From Candidatus Hermodarchaeota archaeon (GTDB lineage Archaea; Asgardarchaeota; Hermodarchaeia; Hermodarchaeales; Hermodarchaeaceae), in assembly GCA_016839805.1 (NCBI GenBank), contig JAEOTO010000006.1:62001-126000 (forward strand): 64,000 nt of DNA. The letters are read 5' to 3'. Shown here piece by piece: positions 42,029 through 52,288 of this stretch; within the stretch, counting starts at the first letter, position 1, and every line of letters starts with the position of its first letter. The notes under the pieces were generated by a model that ran no database searches, was not told the DNA's origin, and worked only from the letters and a program-made list of their open reading frames with translations. Made by a program: the position numbers and the translations under genes.

Positions 42029-43192
42029 CTAGAATTTTTCCTTGAGTAGTTGCTCTTGGGCTGCTAAAACACCAGAACCGATTGGCACCTCATATCCTAA
42101 GCGTTTCAATACAATTTCGATGATTGCTATAGTTGCAAGCACGTCGCGTTCAGTACAGACGTTCATATGGTTTGTTCGCCAAATCTTCCCTTTCACTGGT
42201 CCTTGTCCACCAGCAATTAGGATTCCTAAATTGCGTACTTGCGCCCGAAATTCTTTGTCAGTAATCCCTGAAGGATATTTAACAGCAGTAACGGTATTCG
42301 AATAATGAGCTGGGTCTGCTAACAAATCCAGACCCATACCTAGATAACCTGCACGAGTGATTCGTCCAAGTCGATGATGTCGCTCAATTCGCTGCTCATA
42401 ACCTTCTTCAAACATGATTATTAAGGATTCACGTAAGCCATACATAAGGCTGACAGCAGAGGTGAAGGGGGAATCTCCAAATCCGTCATAGCGTTTCTTA
42501 GCTTTAAGTAAATCAAGATAATAGGTTGGATTACGTTGTTTACGGGTTTCTATCTTCTTCCACGCCCGAGATCCGACCCAAATCATACCCAGTCCTGGTG
42601 GCACTCCAAGACATTTTTGACTGCCTGTAACAAGCATATCGAAGTTCCACTTATCAGGATATACGTAATCTCCTCCAACGGACGTGATACCGTCCACAAT
42701 AAAAAGCCGATCATAATCTCGGACGATTTGTCCAATTTCCTTGGCAGGATTAAGGACTCCTGTTGATGTTTCATTATGGCAGATAGTTACGGCGCGGATA
42801 CTCTGATCGGATGCCAATGATTCACGTATGGCGTCAGGTTCTGCTGCTTGACCATAAGCAAATTCTTGCACCAAAGATTGTGCACCAAATGCTGTGGTGA
42901 GTTCCGACCAACGTTCACTAAACTTGCCATTAACCACATTTAGGACTTTTTCACCAGGTTCAATAGCGTTTGCTGTTGCTGCTTCCATTGCTGCTGTTCC
43001 TGAGCCAGCGAAAATCAAGACGTCTTGTTCGGTATGAAGTAATCGTTGTAAGAGGGCAACCGTTTCTTTATACGTAGTCTGGTACTCCTTGGTTCTATGA
43101 CCATATAATACTCGGGACATAGCCCGGTATACTCGTGGGTGAACTGGAACAGGTCCAGGAATCATCAACGTCGTGAGCTCTTCATCGTACAT
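42029..43192 (-). CDS. Class V aminotransferase (serine/alanine-glyoxylate type)
   Basis: A 387-residue PLP enzyme of the small-subunit class V group. Near the start is MIPGPVPVHPRVYRAMS, then GSGTAAMEA, and the lysine that binds PLP is K193 in GSQKCLGVPPG, all typical of alanine-glyoxylate/serine-pyruvate aminotransferases. Substrates probably include serine or alanine with glyoxylate or pyruvate; homologues also make phosphonates or act on cysteine. It follows the aldehyde dehydrogenase gene on the same strand after 106 bases. No ribosome-binding site is obvious before ATG 43192. Confidence 0.85.
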   Translation of the reverse strand: MYDEELTTLMIPGPVPVHPRVYRAMSRVLYGHRTKEYQTTYKETVALLQRLLHTEQDVLIFAGSGTAAMEAATANAIEPGEKVLNVVNGKFSERWSELTTAFGAQSLVQEFAYGQAAEPDAIRESLASDQSIRAVTICHNETSTGVLNPAKEIGQIVRDYDRLFIVDGITSVGGDYVYPDKWNFDMLVTGSQKCLGVPPGLGMIWVGSRAWKKIETRKQRNPTYYLDLLKAKKRYDGFGDSPFTSAVSLMYGLRESLIIMFEEGYEQRIERHHRLGRITRAGYLGMGLDLLADPAHYSNTVTAVKYPSGITDKEFRAQVRNLGILIAGGQGPVKGKIWRTNHMNVCTERDVLATIAIIEIVLKRLGYEVPIGSGVLAAQEQLLKEKF

Positions 43193-43298
43193 GCTTAAAC
43201 AGCACCAATTCGTTTTAATGCCCCAGCAGAACTAACAACGCTATAAGCCTTTGCGTCAGGAAAACGTCCCGAAATATAAGATTCTATCGAACTAGAAA

Positions 43299-44957
43299 TT
43301 ACGCCGGGAAGTGTCGGTACTTCAAGTACGATAAAGCTTCATAGAAGTATTTTCCACCAAAAATACCACTCGTTTTGAGTCCCCCAAGGTGTGGATAAAA
43401 GGTATCGAAGTGAAGATGATCTGTATTAATTGCTACACCCGGTGCCTCGATTTCATCAAAAAAGCGTTGCCAAATTTCAGGATTTTCACTGTAAACAGAA
43501 GTCCGCATCCCATAAGGAGAGTTATTAGCTTGGTTAATAGCCTGATCAAATGAATGAACCTTCATAATGGGCAAGACCGGACCAAAAGTCTCTTGATACC
43601 ACATTTGGCAATCAAGAGGAACCTCACTTAGAACGGTTGGCTTGAAAAACAATCCCGCATCATCACGTTCACCATGAACGTTGATACGGTATCCACCGGA
43701 TTCAATTTTTGCTCCTTTTCTCACTGCCTCCTTTGTCATATCAATTATTTGATACAGCGCTCGGCTACCCATGATTGGAAGATCTGTCTCTGGATCTACT
43801 GGAACTCCGGGTTTCAATTTTTCACTCTGTTCAACTAATGCAAGAATGAAATCATTATAAATGGCCTCATGAAGAAAAAGTCGTTTTGCAGCCAGGCAAA
43901 TCTGTCCGGAACCAAAGAAGCGGGCATGACTAACGAAAGCTGCAACTTTCTCAATATTCACATCCTTCCAAACTAGGCTCGCTCCACTTCCAGCGAGTTC
44001 AGGTACGAAGTGTTTTCCTTGTCTTATCGCTTGAGCCATTAGCTCTAGACCAATTTTCGAATCACCGTAATATGTCATTGCATTAAGCGGCGATTCATTG
44101 ACCATATAATTTGCTATGGGTCGGGCAGGACCGATCACTGCTTGGAAAGCACTAATTGGAAAATCTAGAGAGTCCATAGCATCTCGAAGAACATATGCTA
44201 ATTCCATGTTGGTGAGGGGCATTCGAGTCGGTGTACGTGTTACGTTAGCATTTCCAGCATAATATGAACTGAGAATCGCTGTAAATCCTAGACCTAAAGC
44301 AGCATTATAAGGTGGGAAAATACCAACTGCGCCAAAAGGGTATCTAGTCAAAATAGTCCTTTCCCCCTCAACAGAACACAGTATTTCCTTATGCTCTAAA
44401 CGCTCTGTAATAAAATCCGCCTTTTCTTTACACAGAGTATCAAACGCTTTCTTGGTCTGCCAATCGAAGAGCTTCACAGGCGTTCCCTCCGCGATAGCAA
44501 TTTTCTTAAATTCGTCATAATGGTTCCACATGAAATCGCTCAAAGAAAGAATGCTTTTCATTCGATCTCCGAGCGTCAACCCTTTTCCATTTTCGAATAA
44601 TTCGCGATGCATTAAATGACGAATTTTCGCCGCTTCTTCACACGCGATAGCTGCTTCTTTCACTCCACCAATAGCATATTCAGCAAAAATTAGTTCATCC
44701 ATTTCATCCTTTGTCGCTTCCGGAAATCCATGTACTCGAATATAATCCTTCAATAAACGTATTTCCGGTGATTTTTCAGGTAAACCACGAGTGAAGTATC
44801 GTGCAGCAAACCGTCTAAGGGAACCCTGTCCACGCAATGCCATGGCAAATAGAATTCGTGGATTATTGATCGCTTCATTCATGTCTGGAAATATGCCAGT
44901 TCGTCCCTGTTGGGGTTGTGTAATTTTACCTTTAATTAGATGCCCGAAGAACCGCAT
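43299..44957 (-). CDS. Aldehyde dehydrogenase family protein
   Basis: A 552-residue NAD(P)-dependent aldehyde dehydrogenase. The catalytic pair is E320 (FVPELAGSGASLV) and C354 (FFGSGQICLAAK), and the C-terminal 'QETFGPVLPIMKV' fits the family. Residues 1-60 are an extra basic N-terminus not usual for the superfamily; the ATG at residue 26 (MNEAINN) is a possible true start. The 'VVFxPPYN' oxyanion region near residue 215 is present as GIFPPYNAALG. Substrate unknown; its neighbours suggest amino-acid or acyl metabolism. Confidence 0.85.
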   Translation of the reverse strand: MRFFGHLIKGKITQPQQGRTGIFPDMNEAINNPRILFAMALRGQGSLRRFAARYFTRGLPEKSPEIRLLKDYIRVHGFPEATKDEMDELIFAEYAIGGVKEAAIACEEAAKIRHLMHRELFENGKGLTLGDRMKSILSLSDFMWNHYDEFKKIAIAEGTPVKLFDWQTKKAFDTLCKEKADFITERLEHKEILCSVEGERTILTRYPFGAVGIFPPYNAALGLGFTAILSSYYAGNANVTRTPTRMPLTNMELAYVLRDAMDSLDFPISAFQAVIGPARPIANYMVNESPLNAMTYYGDSKIGLELMAQAIRQGKHFVPELAGSGASLVWKDVNIEKVAAFVSHARFFGSGQICLAAKRLFLHEAIYNDFILALVEQSEKLKPGVPVDPETDLPIMGSRALYQIIDMTKEAVRKGAKIESGGYRINVHGERDDAGLFFKPTVLSEVPLDCQMWYQETFGPVLPIMKVHSFDQAINQANNSPYGMRTSVYSENPEIWQRFFDEIEAPGVAINTDHLHFDTFYPHLGGLKTSGIFGGKYFYEALSYLKYRHFPA

Positions 44958-45141
44958 CGTCTATCACTTCAATTTAATAGTGTTTTTTCTGGTATCTTTG
45001 ATGTGTTTAAGGGCACTTACTCTTATGCGTATCACTTGGTCAAACACTCTATTCTGATAAAAATCACTAAATTATAGAACAAGATCAATCTCTAAAGTCT
45101 AAGGGACGCTTCAACTAGACTCCTCGGGTGGAAAATAAGCG

Positions 45142-47172
45142 ATGACTCTCATTAATGATGATGAATTAATCTATACACAAGATGAACTCACCTTCCGCCG
45201 GCAAATTCGCGAATTTGTAGAGCGTGAGATTAAGCCGATGAAGCTCAAGATTGAAACACGCGATTTTAACCATCGGTCCTTTTTCAAGAAACTTGCAGCC
45301 GCTGGATTGTCTGGGTTACTCATCCCAGAAGCGTATGGCGGTTCAAACAAACCCTTTATGTATCAACTTATTGCAGGTGAAGAACTCTCGACAGTGTCTC
45401 CCTCTGCAACGATGATGTTTGGGGCCAGCTGCACTCTAAGTGCGATACCCATCTTAAGATTCGGCACCGAGGAACAAAAAAAGAAATACCTTGCTCCATT
45501 AGCCAAAGGGGATAAAATCGGGGCTCTAGCTATCACGGAACCCTCTGTGGGGAGCGATACAGCTGGTATGGAAACTAATGCAGTCTGGAATAGTAAAGAC
45601 CAATGCTGGGTACTCAATGGTGAAAAACGTTACATTACTAATGGGAGTATTGCTGACCAAATTGTTGTCTTCGCGATAACAGATCTCACAGTAGATAGTA
45701 AAAGTGGGATGTCTGCGTTTATCATTGAAACCTCATGGAAAGGATTCTCTGTTGAACGCGATTTCTCATTAATGGGGCGCGGTGGAGTTCACGCTTCTCA
45801 TATTAAATTTAGAAATATGAAAGTGCCCAAAAACAATCTGTTAGGAAAAGTCAACCAAGGTTTTCTAATTTTAATGGATGAATTAGATTCTGAACGAATT
45901 GGCATTGCCGCAGAAGCATTAGGATGCATGCGACCATCATTTGAAATTGCAGTTGACTATTCACAGCAACGCATTCAGTTTGATCAACCCATTTCTAGGT
46001 TTGAAGGTGTATCATTCAAAATCGCCGATATGGCTACCAAGATGCGTGCCGCCCGACTACTCGTAGTGACCGCAGCACGAATGATGGACAAAGGGCTTCC
46101 TTGTACCAAAGAAGCGACAATGGCGAAACTTTATGCAACTGAAGCATCAGTCGAAGTCTGTGATTTAGCCATTCAAATCTGCGGAGGGGCAGGTTATGTC
46201 AAAGACTTCTTCCCTCTCGAACAATTTTACCGCGACGCCCGACTAGGCACCATCGGCGGTGGCACATCAGAAATCATGCGCTTCCTCATCCAACGAGAGG
46301 TCTACATTGAACATAAAAGAGCCAAAGCCCAAGAGCACACTCTACCAGATATCGAAACTATTGATTTCGATATGCTCATGACCGCTATCCCCAATGGATT
46401 CCGACCCGAACGCGCAGAAGGCATAACAGCCCAGATTCAATTTCTCTTCACCAACGAGGATACCTGGTTGCTTTCAATCAAAGACCAAAAATGTACAATC
46501 ACCAAGAAACGGATCAAGCAGCCTACGATGACCATAGAAACCGATTCAACAACATGGAAACGCATTCTACTGGGTCGGCTCGATGCCATGCAAGCAATGA
46601 CGGCAAAAAAAGTCACTATTGATACCGATAACATGGACTTACTCCTCAGATTCGCTCGAATGTTTCGCTTCACTTCCGAAATTCTAACGGGGTATCAAAT
46701 TACCCATGAACCTTCTAGGAAGACACCAATCAAAGACGCTCCCAAATTTCAACTCGGTAAAAGCCTTGACGAAATCAAAATAGGTGAAACCGCCAAAGGT
46801 TCCATGAAGGTAACCGAAGACCACATTCAGTGGTATGCAAAAATGTCTGGCGATTATAATCCCCTACACATGGATGACGAGTATGCCGCAACAACTATCT
46901 TTGGCCGTCGCATCGCCCATGGTCCCATTGGGGGAGCCTTAGTCGCTCGAGTAATTGGAATGCAATTACCGGGACTAGGCACTTTAGCCTTCAATATGAA
47001 GGTGACATTCACAGCCCCTGTTTACCCCGATGATGAACTCACTGCAACCATTGAAGCAACTGAAAAAGTACCTGAGAAGAACCTCCTTCGGCTTAGCTTC
47101 ACCGTTGAAAATCAAGAGGGACAAGAAGTTATGAATGGTTATGCCAACGTTCTTCCTCCAATTAATAAATGA
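45142..47172 (+). CDS. Three-domain acyl-CoA dehydrogenase / SCP2-like / MaoC hydratase fusion
   Basis: A 676-residue fusion. Residues 1-395 are an acyl-CoA dehydrogenase with ITEPSVGSDTAG and ICGGAGYV; the catalytic base is probably E251 (LDSERIG), as in isovaleryl-CoA dehydrogenase, because the later site reads GGGTSEIM. Residues 410-520 look like an SCP2 sterol-carrier domain. Residues 545-676 are a MaoC-type hydratase with the R-hydratase motif GDYNPLH (D571, H576). Oxidation and hydration of an enoyl-CoA would then be in one chain, with SCP2 perhaps holding lipid. GGGTGG lies 12 bases before ATG 45142. Confidence 0.85.
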   Translation: MTLINDDELIYTQDELTFRRQIREFVEREIKPMKLKIETRDFNHRSFFKKLAAAGLSGLLIPEAYGGSNKPFMYQLIAGEELSTVSPSATMMFGASCTLSAIPILRFGTEEQKKKYLAPLAKGDKIGALAITEPSVGSDTAGMETNAVWNSKDQCWVLNGEKRYITNGSIADQIVVFAITDLTVDSKSGMSAFIIETSWKGFSVERDFSLMGRGGVHASHIKFRNMKVPKNNLLGKVNQGFLILMDELDSERIGIAAEALGCMRPSFEIAVDYSQQRIQFDQPISRFEGVSFKIADMATKMRAARLLVVTAARMMDKGLPCTKEATMAKLYATEASVEVCDLAIQICGGAGYVKDFFPLEQFYRDARLGTIGGGTSEIMRFLIQREVYIEHKRAKAQEHTLPDIETIDFDMLMTAIPNGFRPERAEGITAQIQFLFTNEDTWLLSIKDQKCTITKKRIKQPTMTIETDSTTWKRILLGRLDAMQAMTAKKVTIDTDNMDLLLRFARMFRFTSEILTGYQITHEPSRKTPIKDAPKFQLGKSLDEIKIGETAKGSMKVTEDHIQWYAKMSGDYNPLHMDDEYAATTIFGRRIAHGPIGGALVARVIGMQLPGLGTLAFNMKVTFTAPVYPDDELTATIEATEKVPEKNLLRLSFTVENQEGQEVMNGYANVLPPINK

Positions 47173-47324
47173 GAAAGGAAGGGAGCTAGAATTCACAAAT
47201 TCTCCTCAAGATCCAATACGCCTTATTCCTAGATTCTTCCTTTACCTCATCTTTTGCAATGTTTTATCAAGGTAAACTCTAATAGCAATCAAAACGATTG
47301 TGATAATAGTTCGGTGCACAATTC

Positions 47325-48398
47325 ATGCCAAAATCCTCAAATTCTAACGAAATCAAGCCGACTTCAACAAAACCAGAGATCTCAGCAGTATCTCAAGAGA
47401 ATAGTGCCACTAATACCCTCACAGTTTCGGAAGGTCTTTCAGAAAATGGAGAACTCTCAACCAGGTTAGAAATGATAAAGCAAGAAATCCAGCAATATTT
47501 GGAAACAGACAAAGGTCAACCATTAGTTCTCTATGAAGCAGCTCATCATTTAATTCAGGGAGGTGGCAAGCATATTCGGTCACTACTAACTCTTCTCTGT
47601 TGTGAAGCTGTTAATGGCGACATCGATAAGGCGTTAAAAGCCGCTTTAGCTGCCGAATTACTACAAACAGCCAGCCTAATTCATGATGACATAATTGATG
47701 ATGATCAATATCGTCGAGGGGTTCAATCTGTGCACCGACAATATGGGCGAGACATCGCCCTACTAGCTGGTGACCTGTTAATCGCTCAAGCTGTTCGAGT
47801 AATAGCTGAAATTGGAGTACCTGAACTCGTCGTACAAATGGCGATTGGTGGAGTAAGGATGTGTGAAGGGGAGGCTGCAGATCTCAATATGAATGCGGCA
47901 GATCAAATCACTTTCACTGAAAACCACTATTTACGCATGGTTGAGAACAAAACTGTTGCTTTCATGAAGCAAGCTGCGATAATTGGAGCTTTGGTTGGTG
48001 GTGCTACCACTTCCCAAATTCAAGCCCTCACCTCATACGCTGAAGGATTGGGCTATGTATTTCAACTCCGTGATGATATTCTTGATATCAAAACAACTCC
48101 AGAAATCGCTCAAAAGACGACACACTCAGATATTCGACTGAAACGCGGCAATCTTCCACTTATTCATGCCCTCGAAGTTGCACAAGAAGCTGAACGAAAA
48201 CGTTGTCTTGTAGCCTTAGAAGCAGGTGACTTTACTCCAGTTCTTGAGTTAATCAAAAAAACCAAATCTATTGATTACACTTTTGATGTAGCAAAAAAAT
48301 TCAATGAAAAAGCCATCAATATGCTTGGAGGGCAGGGATTCAGCAAAGAAGAATTATTGGTACAACTAGCTAATTATGCTCTTCTACGTAAACATTAA
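47325..48398 (+). CDS. Isoprenyl diphosphate synthase (geranylgeranyl-type)
   Basis: A 357-residue trans-prenyl synthase. The first aspartate-rich motif is DDIIDDDQYRRG (D121, D122, D125), the second is LRDDILD near residue 255, with GKHIRS and KTxxKxG-like sequence between. It should join isopentenyl diphosphate to allylic diphosphates, probably making geranylgeranyl diphosphate for the archaeal core lipids; product length cannot be read surely from the sequence. The first 45 residues are Ser/Thr/Glu-rich and look like a disordered extension. It lies 53 bases before a geranylgeranyl-reductase-family gene. Confidence 0.88.
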   Translation: MPKSSNSNEIKPTSTKPEISAVSQENSATNTLTVSEGLSENGELSTRLEMIKQEIQQYLETDKGQPLVLYEAAHHLIQGGGKHIRSLLTLLCCEAVNGDIDKALKAALAAELLQTASLIHDDIIDDDQYRRGVQSVHRQYGRDIALLAGDLLIAQAVRVIAEIGVPELVVQMAIGGVRMCEGEAADLNMNAADQITFTENHYLRMVENKTVAFMKQAAIIGALVGGATTSQIQALTSYAEGLGYVFQLRDDILDIKTTPEIAQKTTHSDIRLKRGNLPLIHALEVAQEAERKRCLVALEAGDFTPVLELIKKTKSIDYTFDVAKKFNEKAINMLGGQGFSKEELLVQLANYALLRKH

Positions 48399-48450
48399 TT
48401 TTCCATAATTAGTTTCATTCATAGAGTCATCATTTCGGGAGCTCCTCGCG

Positions 48451-49659
48451 ATGGTTTATGACGTAATTATCGCAGGGTCAGGACCTGCTGGATCAATGGC
48501 TGCGTTTGTCTGTGCTAAAGCAGGTCTTGAAGTGCTCTTAATTGACAAGGTTCGATTTCCACGGAATAAACCCTGTGGGGGGGCTCTTTCCGTTCGATCT
48601 CAACAGGTCTTACAATCTGTAGGAATCTCCTTACCACCTGAAATCATTGATCAAGTAATTTCAGGAATTGAATTTATGGGACCAGATTTGAAACCCTTTG
48701 TGGCGCGTACTACTCAACCCCTTGCAAAGATTGTCAGGAGATCTCTTTTTGACGATTATCTAGCGAGGCAAGCAGCTGCCGCAGGAGCCCAATTTATTGA
48801 TAACTGTCCTGTGGTCCGACTTGAAACATCTACTGATGGAGTTGTGTGTCACACAAACCAAGGAAAATTTAGCGGCCAACTTCTCATTGGAGCAGATGGA
48901 GCGGCAAGTAGGGTTGCGCGCATAACAGGACTTCGTGGTCCGGAAAAATCAGATGAAATCGGCATAGCACTTGAGGTAGATGTTCCCTTATCAGACCAAG
49001 TCTGGAATACGTTTCTTAATCCATCGATTCTCGTTGTATGGATGCTTAACATCCCTTATGGTTATTTCTGGGCCTTTCCAAGAAAAATGAGTCTTTCATT
49101 GGGTCTTGGTGGTATGGCAACCGGGTTCAAAAATATGAGAAATTTACTAAAAGGGATTGCCCAAATGTTTACTACGCAAAAAGGATTACCATCTTTTGCT
49201 CTTCATGGCATTCGAGGGCATATGTTACCCCTCTTTAAACACCAAAGACCTATTACCTCGAACCGTGTGCTTCTTACAGGGGATGCAGCTGGATTTGTCG
49301 ATACATTCTCTGGACAAGGAATCTATTATGCCCTGGAAAGTGGCTTGCTCGCTGCCCAAGCAGTAATTAACGTTATTAAACAGAATCAAGATCCTAGCAA
49401 GTCGCTTGATCAGTATTCACAACTGGTGCAACTACGGTTTGGAGAAGAACTCCGCTGCAGCTATTCTGTTGCACGTTTTATCCATTCACGTGTCCATGGA
49501 TTTATACAGACAGGTCGACGTTTGAAATCTTTTGGCAAAGTCATTTTTGATTTAGCAAGTGGAAACACCGATTACTATCAAATAATTCATAATCCACTGC
49601 GTTTCAGTGTATCATTGTTCGTACATGAACTGCAACACCGAATACATCGACGGACATAA
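48451..49659 (+). CDS. Geranylgeranyl reductase family flavoprotein (second copy)
   Basis: A 402-residue FAD-binding oxidoreductase of the same family as the one at 719-1936. GSGPAG is at residues 9-14, the FAD contact GDAAGFVDTFSGQG lies near residue 275, and the diagnostic KPCGG motif is near residue 40. It follows a prenyl synthase gene by 53 bases, so the two form a small lipid operon. The window holds two such enzymes; they may act on different lipid steps (diphosphate versus glycerol-bound chains). Confidence 0.88.
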   Translation: MVYDVIIAGSGPAGSMAAFVCAKAGLEVLLIDKVRFPRNKPCGGALSVRSQQVLQSVGISLPPEIIDQVISGIEFMGPDLKPFVARTTQPLAKIVRRSLFDDYLARQAAAAGAQFIDNCPVVRLETSTDGVVCHTNQGKFSGQLLIGADGAASRVARITGLRGPEKSDEIGIALEVDVPLSDQVWNTFLNPSILVVWMLNIPYGYFWAFPRKMSLSLGLGGMATGFKNMRNLLKGIAQMFTTQKGLPSFALHGIRGHMLPLFKHQRPITSNRVLLTGDAAGFVDTFSGQGIYYALESGLLAAQAVINVIKQNQDPSKSLDQYSQLVQLRFGEELRCSYSVARFIHSRVHGFIQTGRRLKSFGKVIFDLASGNTDYYQIIHNPLRFSVSLFVHELQHRIHRRT

Positions 49660-49682
49660 GTGAAGAAGTTCCAAACCATCTA

Positions 49683-51596
49683 TTACGATGGTAATAACCC
49701 ACGAGTAGAGAGATCTTTAGCAATTTCTTTTAGCCCTAAGGAGTCGAGGGTCTCCTTTGTTGGGACTCCTGTTGTCAAATCCCAGCCGTATAGGGAATAG
49801 TACTCGTCCAGCATAGGTTCTAAATTAACAGTTTGGCCCTTACTAGGACCACTGGGAAACGGCTCGTGGGTAAAACGCCGGGGTAATCTATCATCTTTTC
49901 GAGTAAGACCTTCACGGACATTGAAGCACCGCTTCAGCGTCACTAACCGTGCTCCAATCTGCATCAGTTCCTCAACACTACCAAAGGCTGATTCCCCGGT
50001 GACCGATGTTAGAAGTTGGGCAAAGTCTTCAATCCAGAAAATTGGTGGCCATGAGCAAGTATACCAGCACACAATTAGACTATCACGTATGGTATAGACC
50101 TTTTCTGTAACGACCGTAGCAAGGGCCTTGTACGTTTCAACATAGGGGTCACAGATGTCCGGTAGTTTGTCCTCACCAAACCGTTCAGCAGCAACATCCT
50201 TGTAGGCTAATTGATCCATTGTTACCAAGTTACGTAAATGATCCGCACCACGTGCCGCTACTGCGTGCCCTAAAGCCATAGATCGGTGTGCGCGACCATC
50301 CTGTCCGGATATTTCCATTCCCTTCACTGTCATGTCATAGGGTTCAGCTTCACTCCCTATTTGTCTGGCAATACGGTGACTACCTTCTGCCGCCATATCT
50401 CCCAATCCGTTGCGTTGTGCGATGGCGTGCATAAGCTGAATTAGCCCATTATTATTTCCCCATTGGAGGTCTAATTCCTCTAATTCATCTTCTGAAAGTA
50501 AGTCGTGTTCCACCAATTCCATGAGAAATGCTGCAGTGCAGCCTGCACTGATTACATCCAATCCATACTCGTTACACAAATGTTGAGCTTGCAGAATGGT
50601 TGGGATATCATCTATCCCCACGTTACTCCCCATAGCCATAATGCCCTCGTATTCAGGTCCCTCAGTGATGAGGCCCTTATAGGGGCCTTCATCTACTTTG
50701 AAGGCTTTTTTACAGGCTAATCGACAAGTTCCACAGGCTCGACTAGTATGGTAGTAATAATCGTGAAAAGTCTCTGCAGATATCCGATCCCACCCTTCGT
50801 ATACACCTTCCCGGTGATTATACGTGGGCAGTTCCCCGATGTTCTGCTTCGTTGCCACCAGGATGGCCGTGCCATATTTACGCATTTCGAGGGCCTGTGG
50901 GTTCTCTTGAACTCGTTGGTGGCCTTCTTCCCAGAAGGATTTGAACTGCTGTGGATCCGCGACATCCACACTGCCGGTTCCGCGTACTAATATGGCTTTT
51001 AGATTCTTACTTCCCATAACGGCTCCAAGACCCGTTCGCCCAGCAGCTCGTGCCCCATCTACCATAATCGCCGAAAACTTCACCAGATTTTCTCCAGCAG
51101 GTCCTATAACTGCGACGTGTCCGTGTTGCTGTTCTAACTCCTTTCTAATCTCCTTTGATGCCCTGAGAGTATTTTGCCCCCAATACGGTTTCCCTGAATG
51201 GAACTCAACATTTTGATCCACTACTGAAAGAACTGTGGGTTTTTCCGCTTGACCTTCAATAATGATGAAATCATATCCTGCATATTTCATCTCAGGCCCA
51301 AGGTGTCCACCCACATGGCTCTCCGCCCAAATCCCAGTAAGTGGCGATTTACTCACAACAGCCATTCGACCAGCAGTAGGCCATATCGTTCCAGTCGCCG
51401 GACCCGTGCAGAAAAACAGTTTGTTGCTCGGTCCCAGTGGATCAATCCCCTGCGGAATTTCTTGATATAGAAGGTATCCAGCTAAGCCGGTTCCACCAAT
51501 AAAACGTCGAGCAAGATCCGGCGATGTTGCGTTAATCTGTGTTTGTAGGTTCGAGAGGTTAATACGCAATATCTTCCCGCTATATCCTTTATACAT
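49683..51596 (-). CDS. aor: Aldehyde:ferredoxin oxidoreductase (tungsten)
   Basis: A 637-residue AOR. The N-terminal domain begins YSGKILRINLSN and contains GRTGLGAVMGSKNLKAI, the pterin-binding signature. The [4Fe-4S] cluster ligands are in RACGTCRLACKKAF, with a later Cys in VCWYTC. The enzyme oxidises aldehydes to acids, passing electrons to ferredoxin; tungsten and bispterin are the family's cofactor. The gene begins two bases after the end of a ferredoxin-like gene, and both are cotranscribed. The same arrangement is seen for other archaeal AOR-like operons. Confidence 0.92.
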   Translation of the reverse strand: MYKGYSGKILRINLSNLQTQINATSPDLARRFIGGTGLAGYLLYQEIPQGIDPLGPSNKLFFCTGPATGTIWPTAGRMAVVSKSPLTGIWAESHVGGHLGPEMKYAGYDFIIIEGQAEKPTVLSVVDQNVEFHSGKPYWGQNTLRASKEIRKELEQQHGHVAVIGPAGENLVKFSAIMVDGARAAGRTGLGAVMGSKNLKAILVRGTGSVDVADPQQFKSFWEEGHQRVQENPQALEMRKYGTAILVATKQNIGELPTYNHREGVYEGWDRISAETFHDYYYHTSRACGTCRLACKKAFKVDEGPYKGLITEGPEYEGIMAMGSNVGIDDIPTILQAQHLCNEYGLDVISAGCTAAFLMELVEHDLLSEDELEELDLQWGNNNGLIQLMHAIAQRNGLGDMAAEGSHRIARQIGSEAEPYDMTVKGMEISGQDGRAHRSMALGHAVAARGADHLRNLVTMDQLAYKDVAAERFGEDKLPDICDPYVETYKALATVVTEKVYTIRDSLIVCWYTCSWPPIFWIEDFAQLLTSVTGESAFGSVEELMQIGARLVTLKRCFNVREGLTRKDDRLPRRFTHEPFPSGPSKGQTVNLEPMLDEYYSLYGWDLTTGVPTKETLDSLGLKEIAKDLSTRGLLPS

Positions 51597-51597
51597 C

Positions 51598-52137
51598 CTA
51601 TTTACCCTCCTGTCCTGGTAATGACAGTTCCTTTTGCTGGAGAAAATATTCCAGCGCCTCCATCATTTCCTCTACGGAAAATTCACCCTCAACCGGCTTT
51701 TTAGTAAAAATCAGTGCTTCCGTGGGACAGAACTTTACACATTGCGGATCTCCATCACAAAGATCACATTTCAACAGCATCTGACTTTTCTCATCAAGGC
51801 GAATCGCAAGTTTCTGCTGCGGGTCCACGGCATCCAACCCAATCACACATACGCTCACACACGTTCCGCATTGAATACACAACTCCTGATCCACTACTAC
51901 TGCATTGGTCTTAATATCACGGGATATCGCCTCTTGCGGGCACGCCTCTAGACATGGTGCATCAACACATTGCTGACAAACAACAGGAACATCTTGAACC
52001 GTCTCATCAAACGACAACACTTGGATCCGCGCTTTGCTCGGCTGAAAAGTCCCCTCATGTACCTCACTGCAGACCAACTCACAGACACGGCATCCAGTGC
52101 ACCGACTCGGAATCACAGCAACCCGCACACTTACCAC
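51598..52137 (-). CDS. Polyferredoxin partner of aldehyde:ferredoxin oxidoreductase
   Basis: A 179-residue electron carrier of the DMSO-reductase iron-sulfur subunit (four-cluster) type. Cys clusters appear as CTGCRVCELVC, CQQCVDAPCLEACP, CIQCGTCVSVC and CDLCDGDPQCVKFCP, so four [4Fe-4S] clusters can be bound. It should take electrons from the oxidoreductase made by the next gene; the stop is one base before that gene's start. The last 30 residues form an acidic helix. GTG at 52137 is the likely start. Confidence 0.9.
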   Translation of the reverse strand: MVSVRVAVIPSRCTGCRVCELVCSEVHEGTFQPSKARIQVLSFDETVQDVPVVCQQCVDAPCLEACPQEAISRDIKTNAVVVDQELCIQCGTCVSVCVIGLDAVDPQQKLAIRLDEKSQMLLKCDLCDGDPQCVKFCPTEALIFTKKPVEGEFSVEEMMEALEYFLQQKELSLPGQEGK

Positions 52138-52288
52138 ATTCCTAAAAAATACCAGCTAGAAGGCTGTAACATGCCAAAAAAACGTTGTGAATCAACCTCG
52201 AGATTTTCATCTCAAAGGACTCGTCACCGAACAGTTTTTTAGCGTTTGTCCCTAAACTCAAAGTTAGAACCATCGGAAGCGTCAAACA

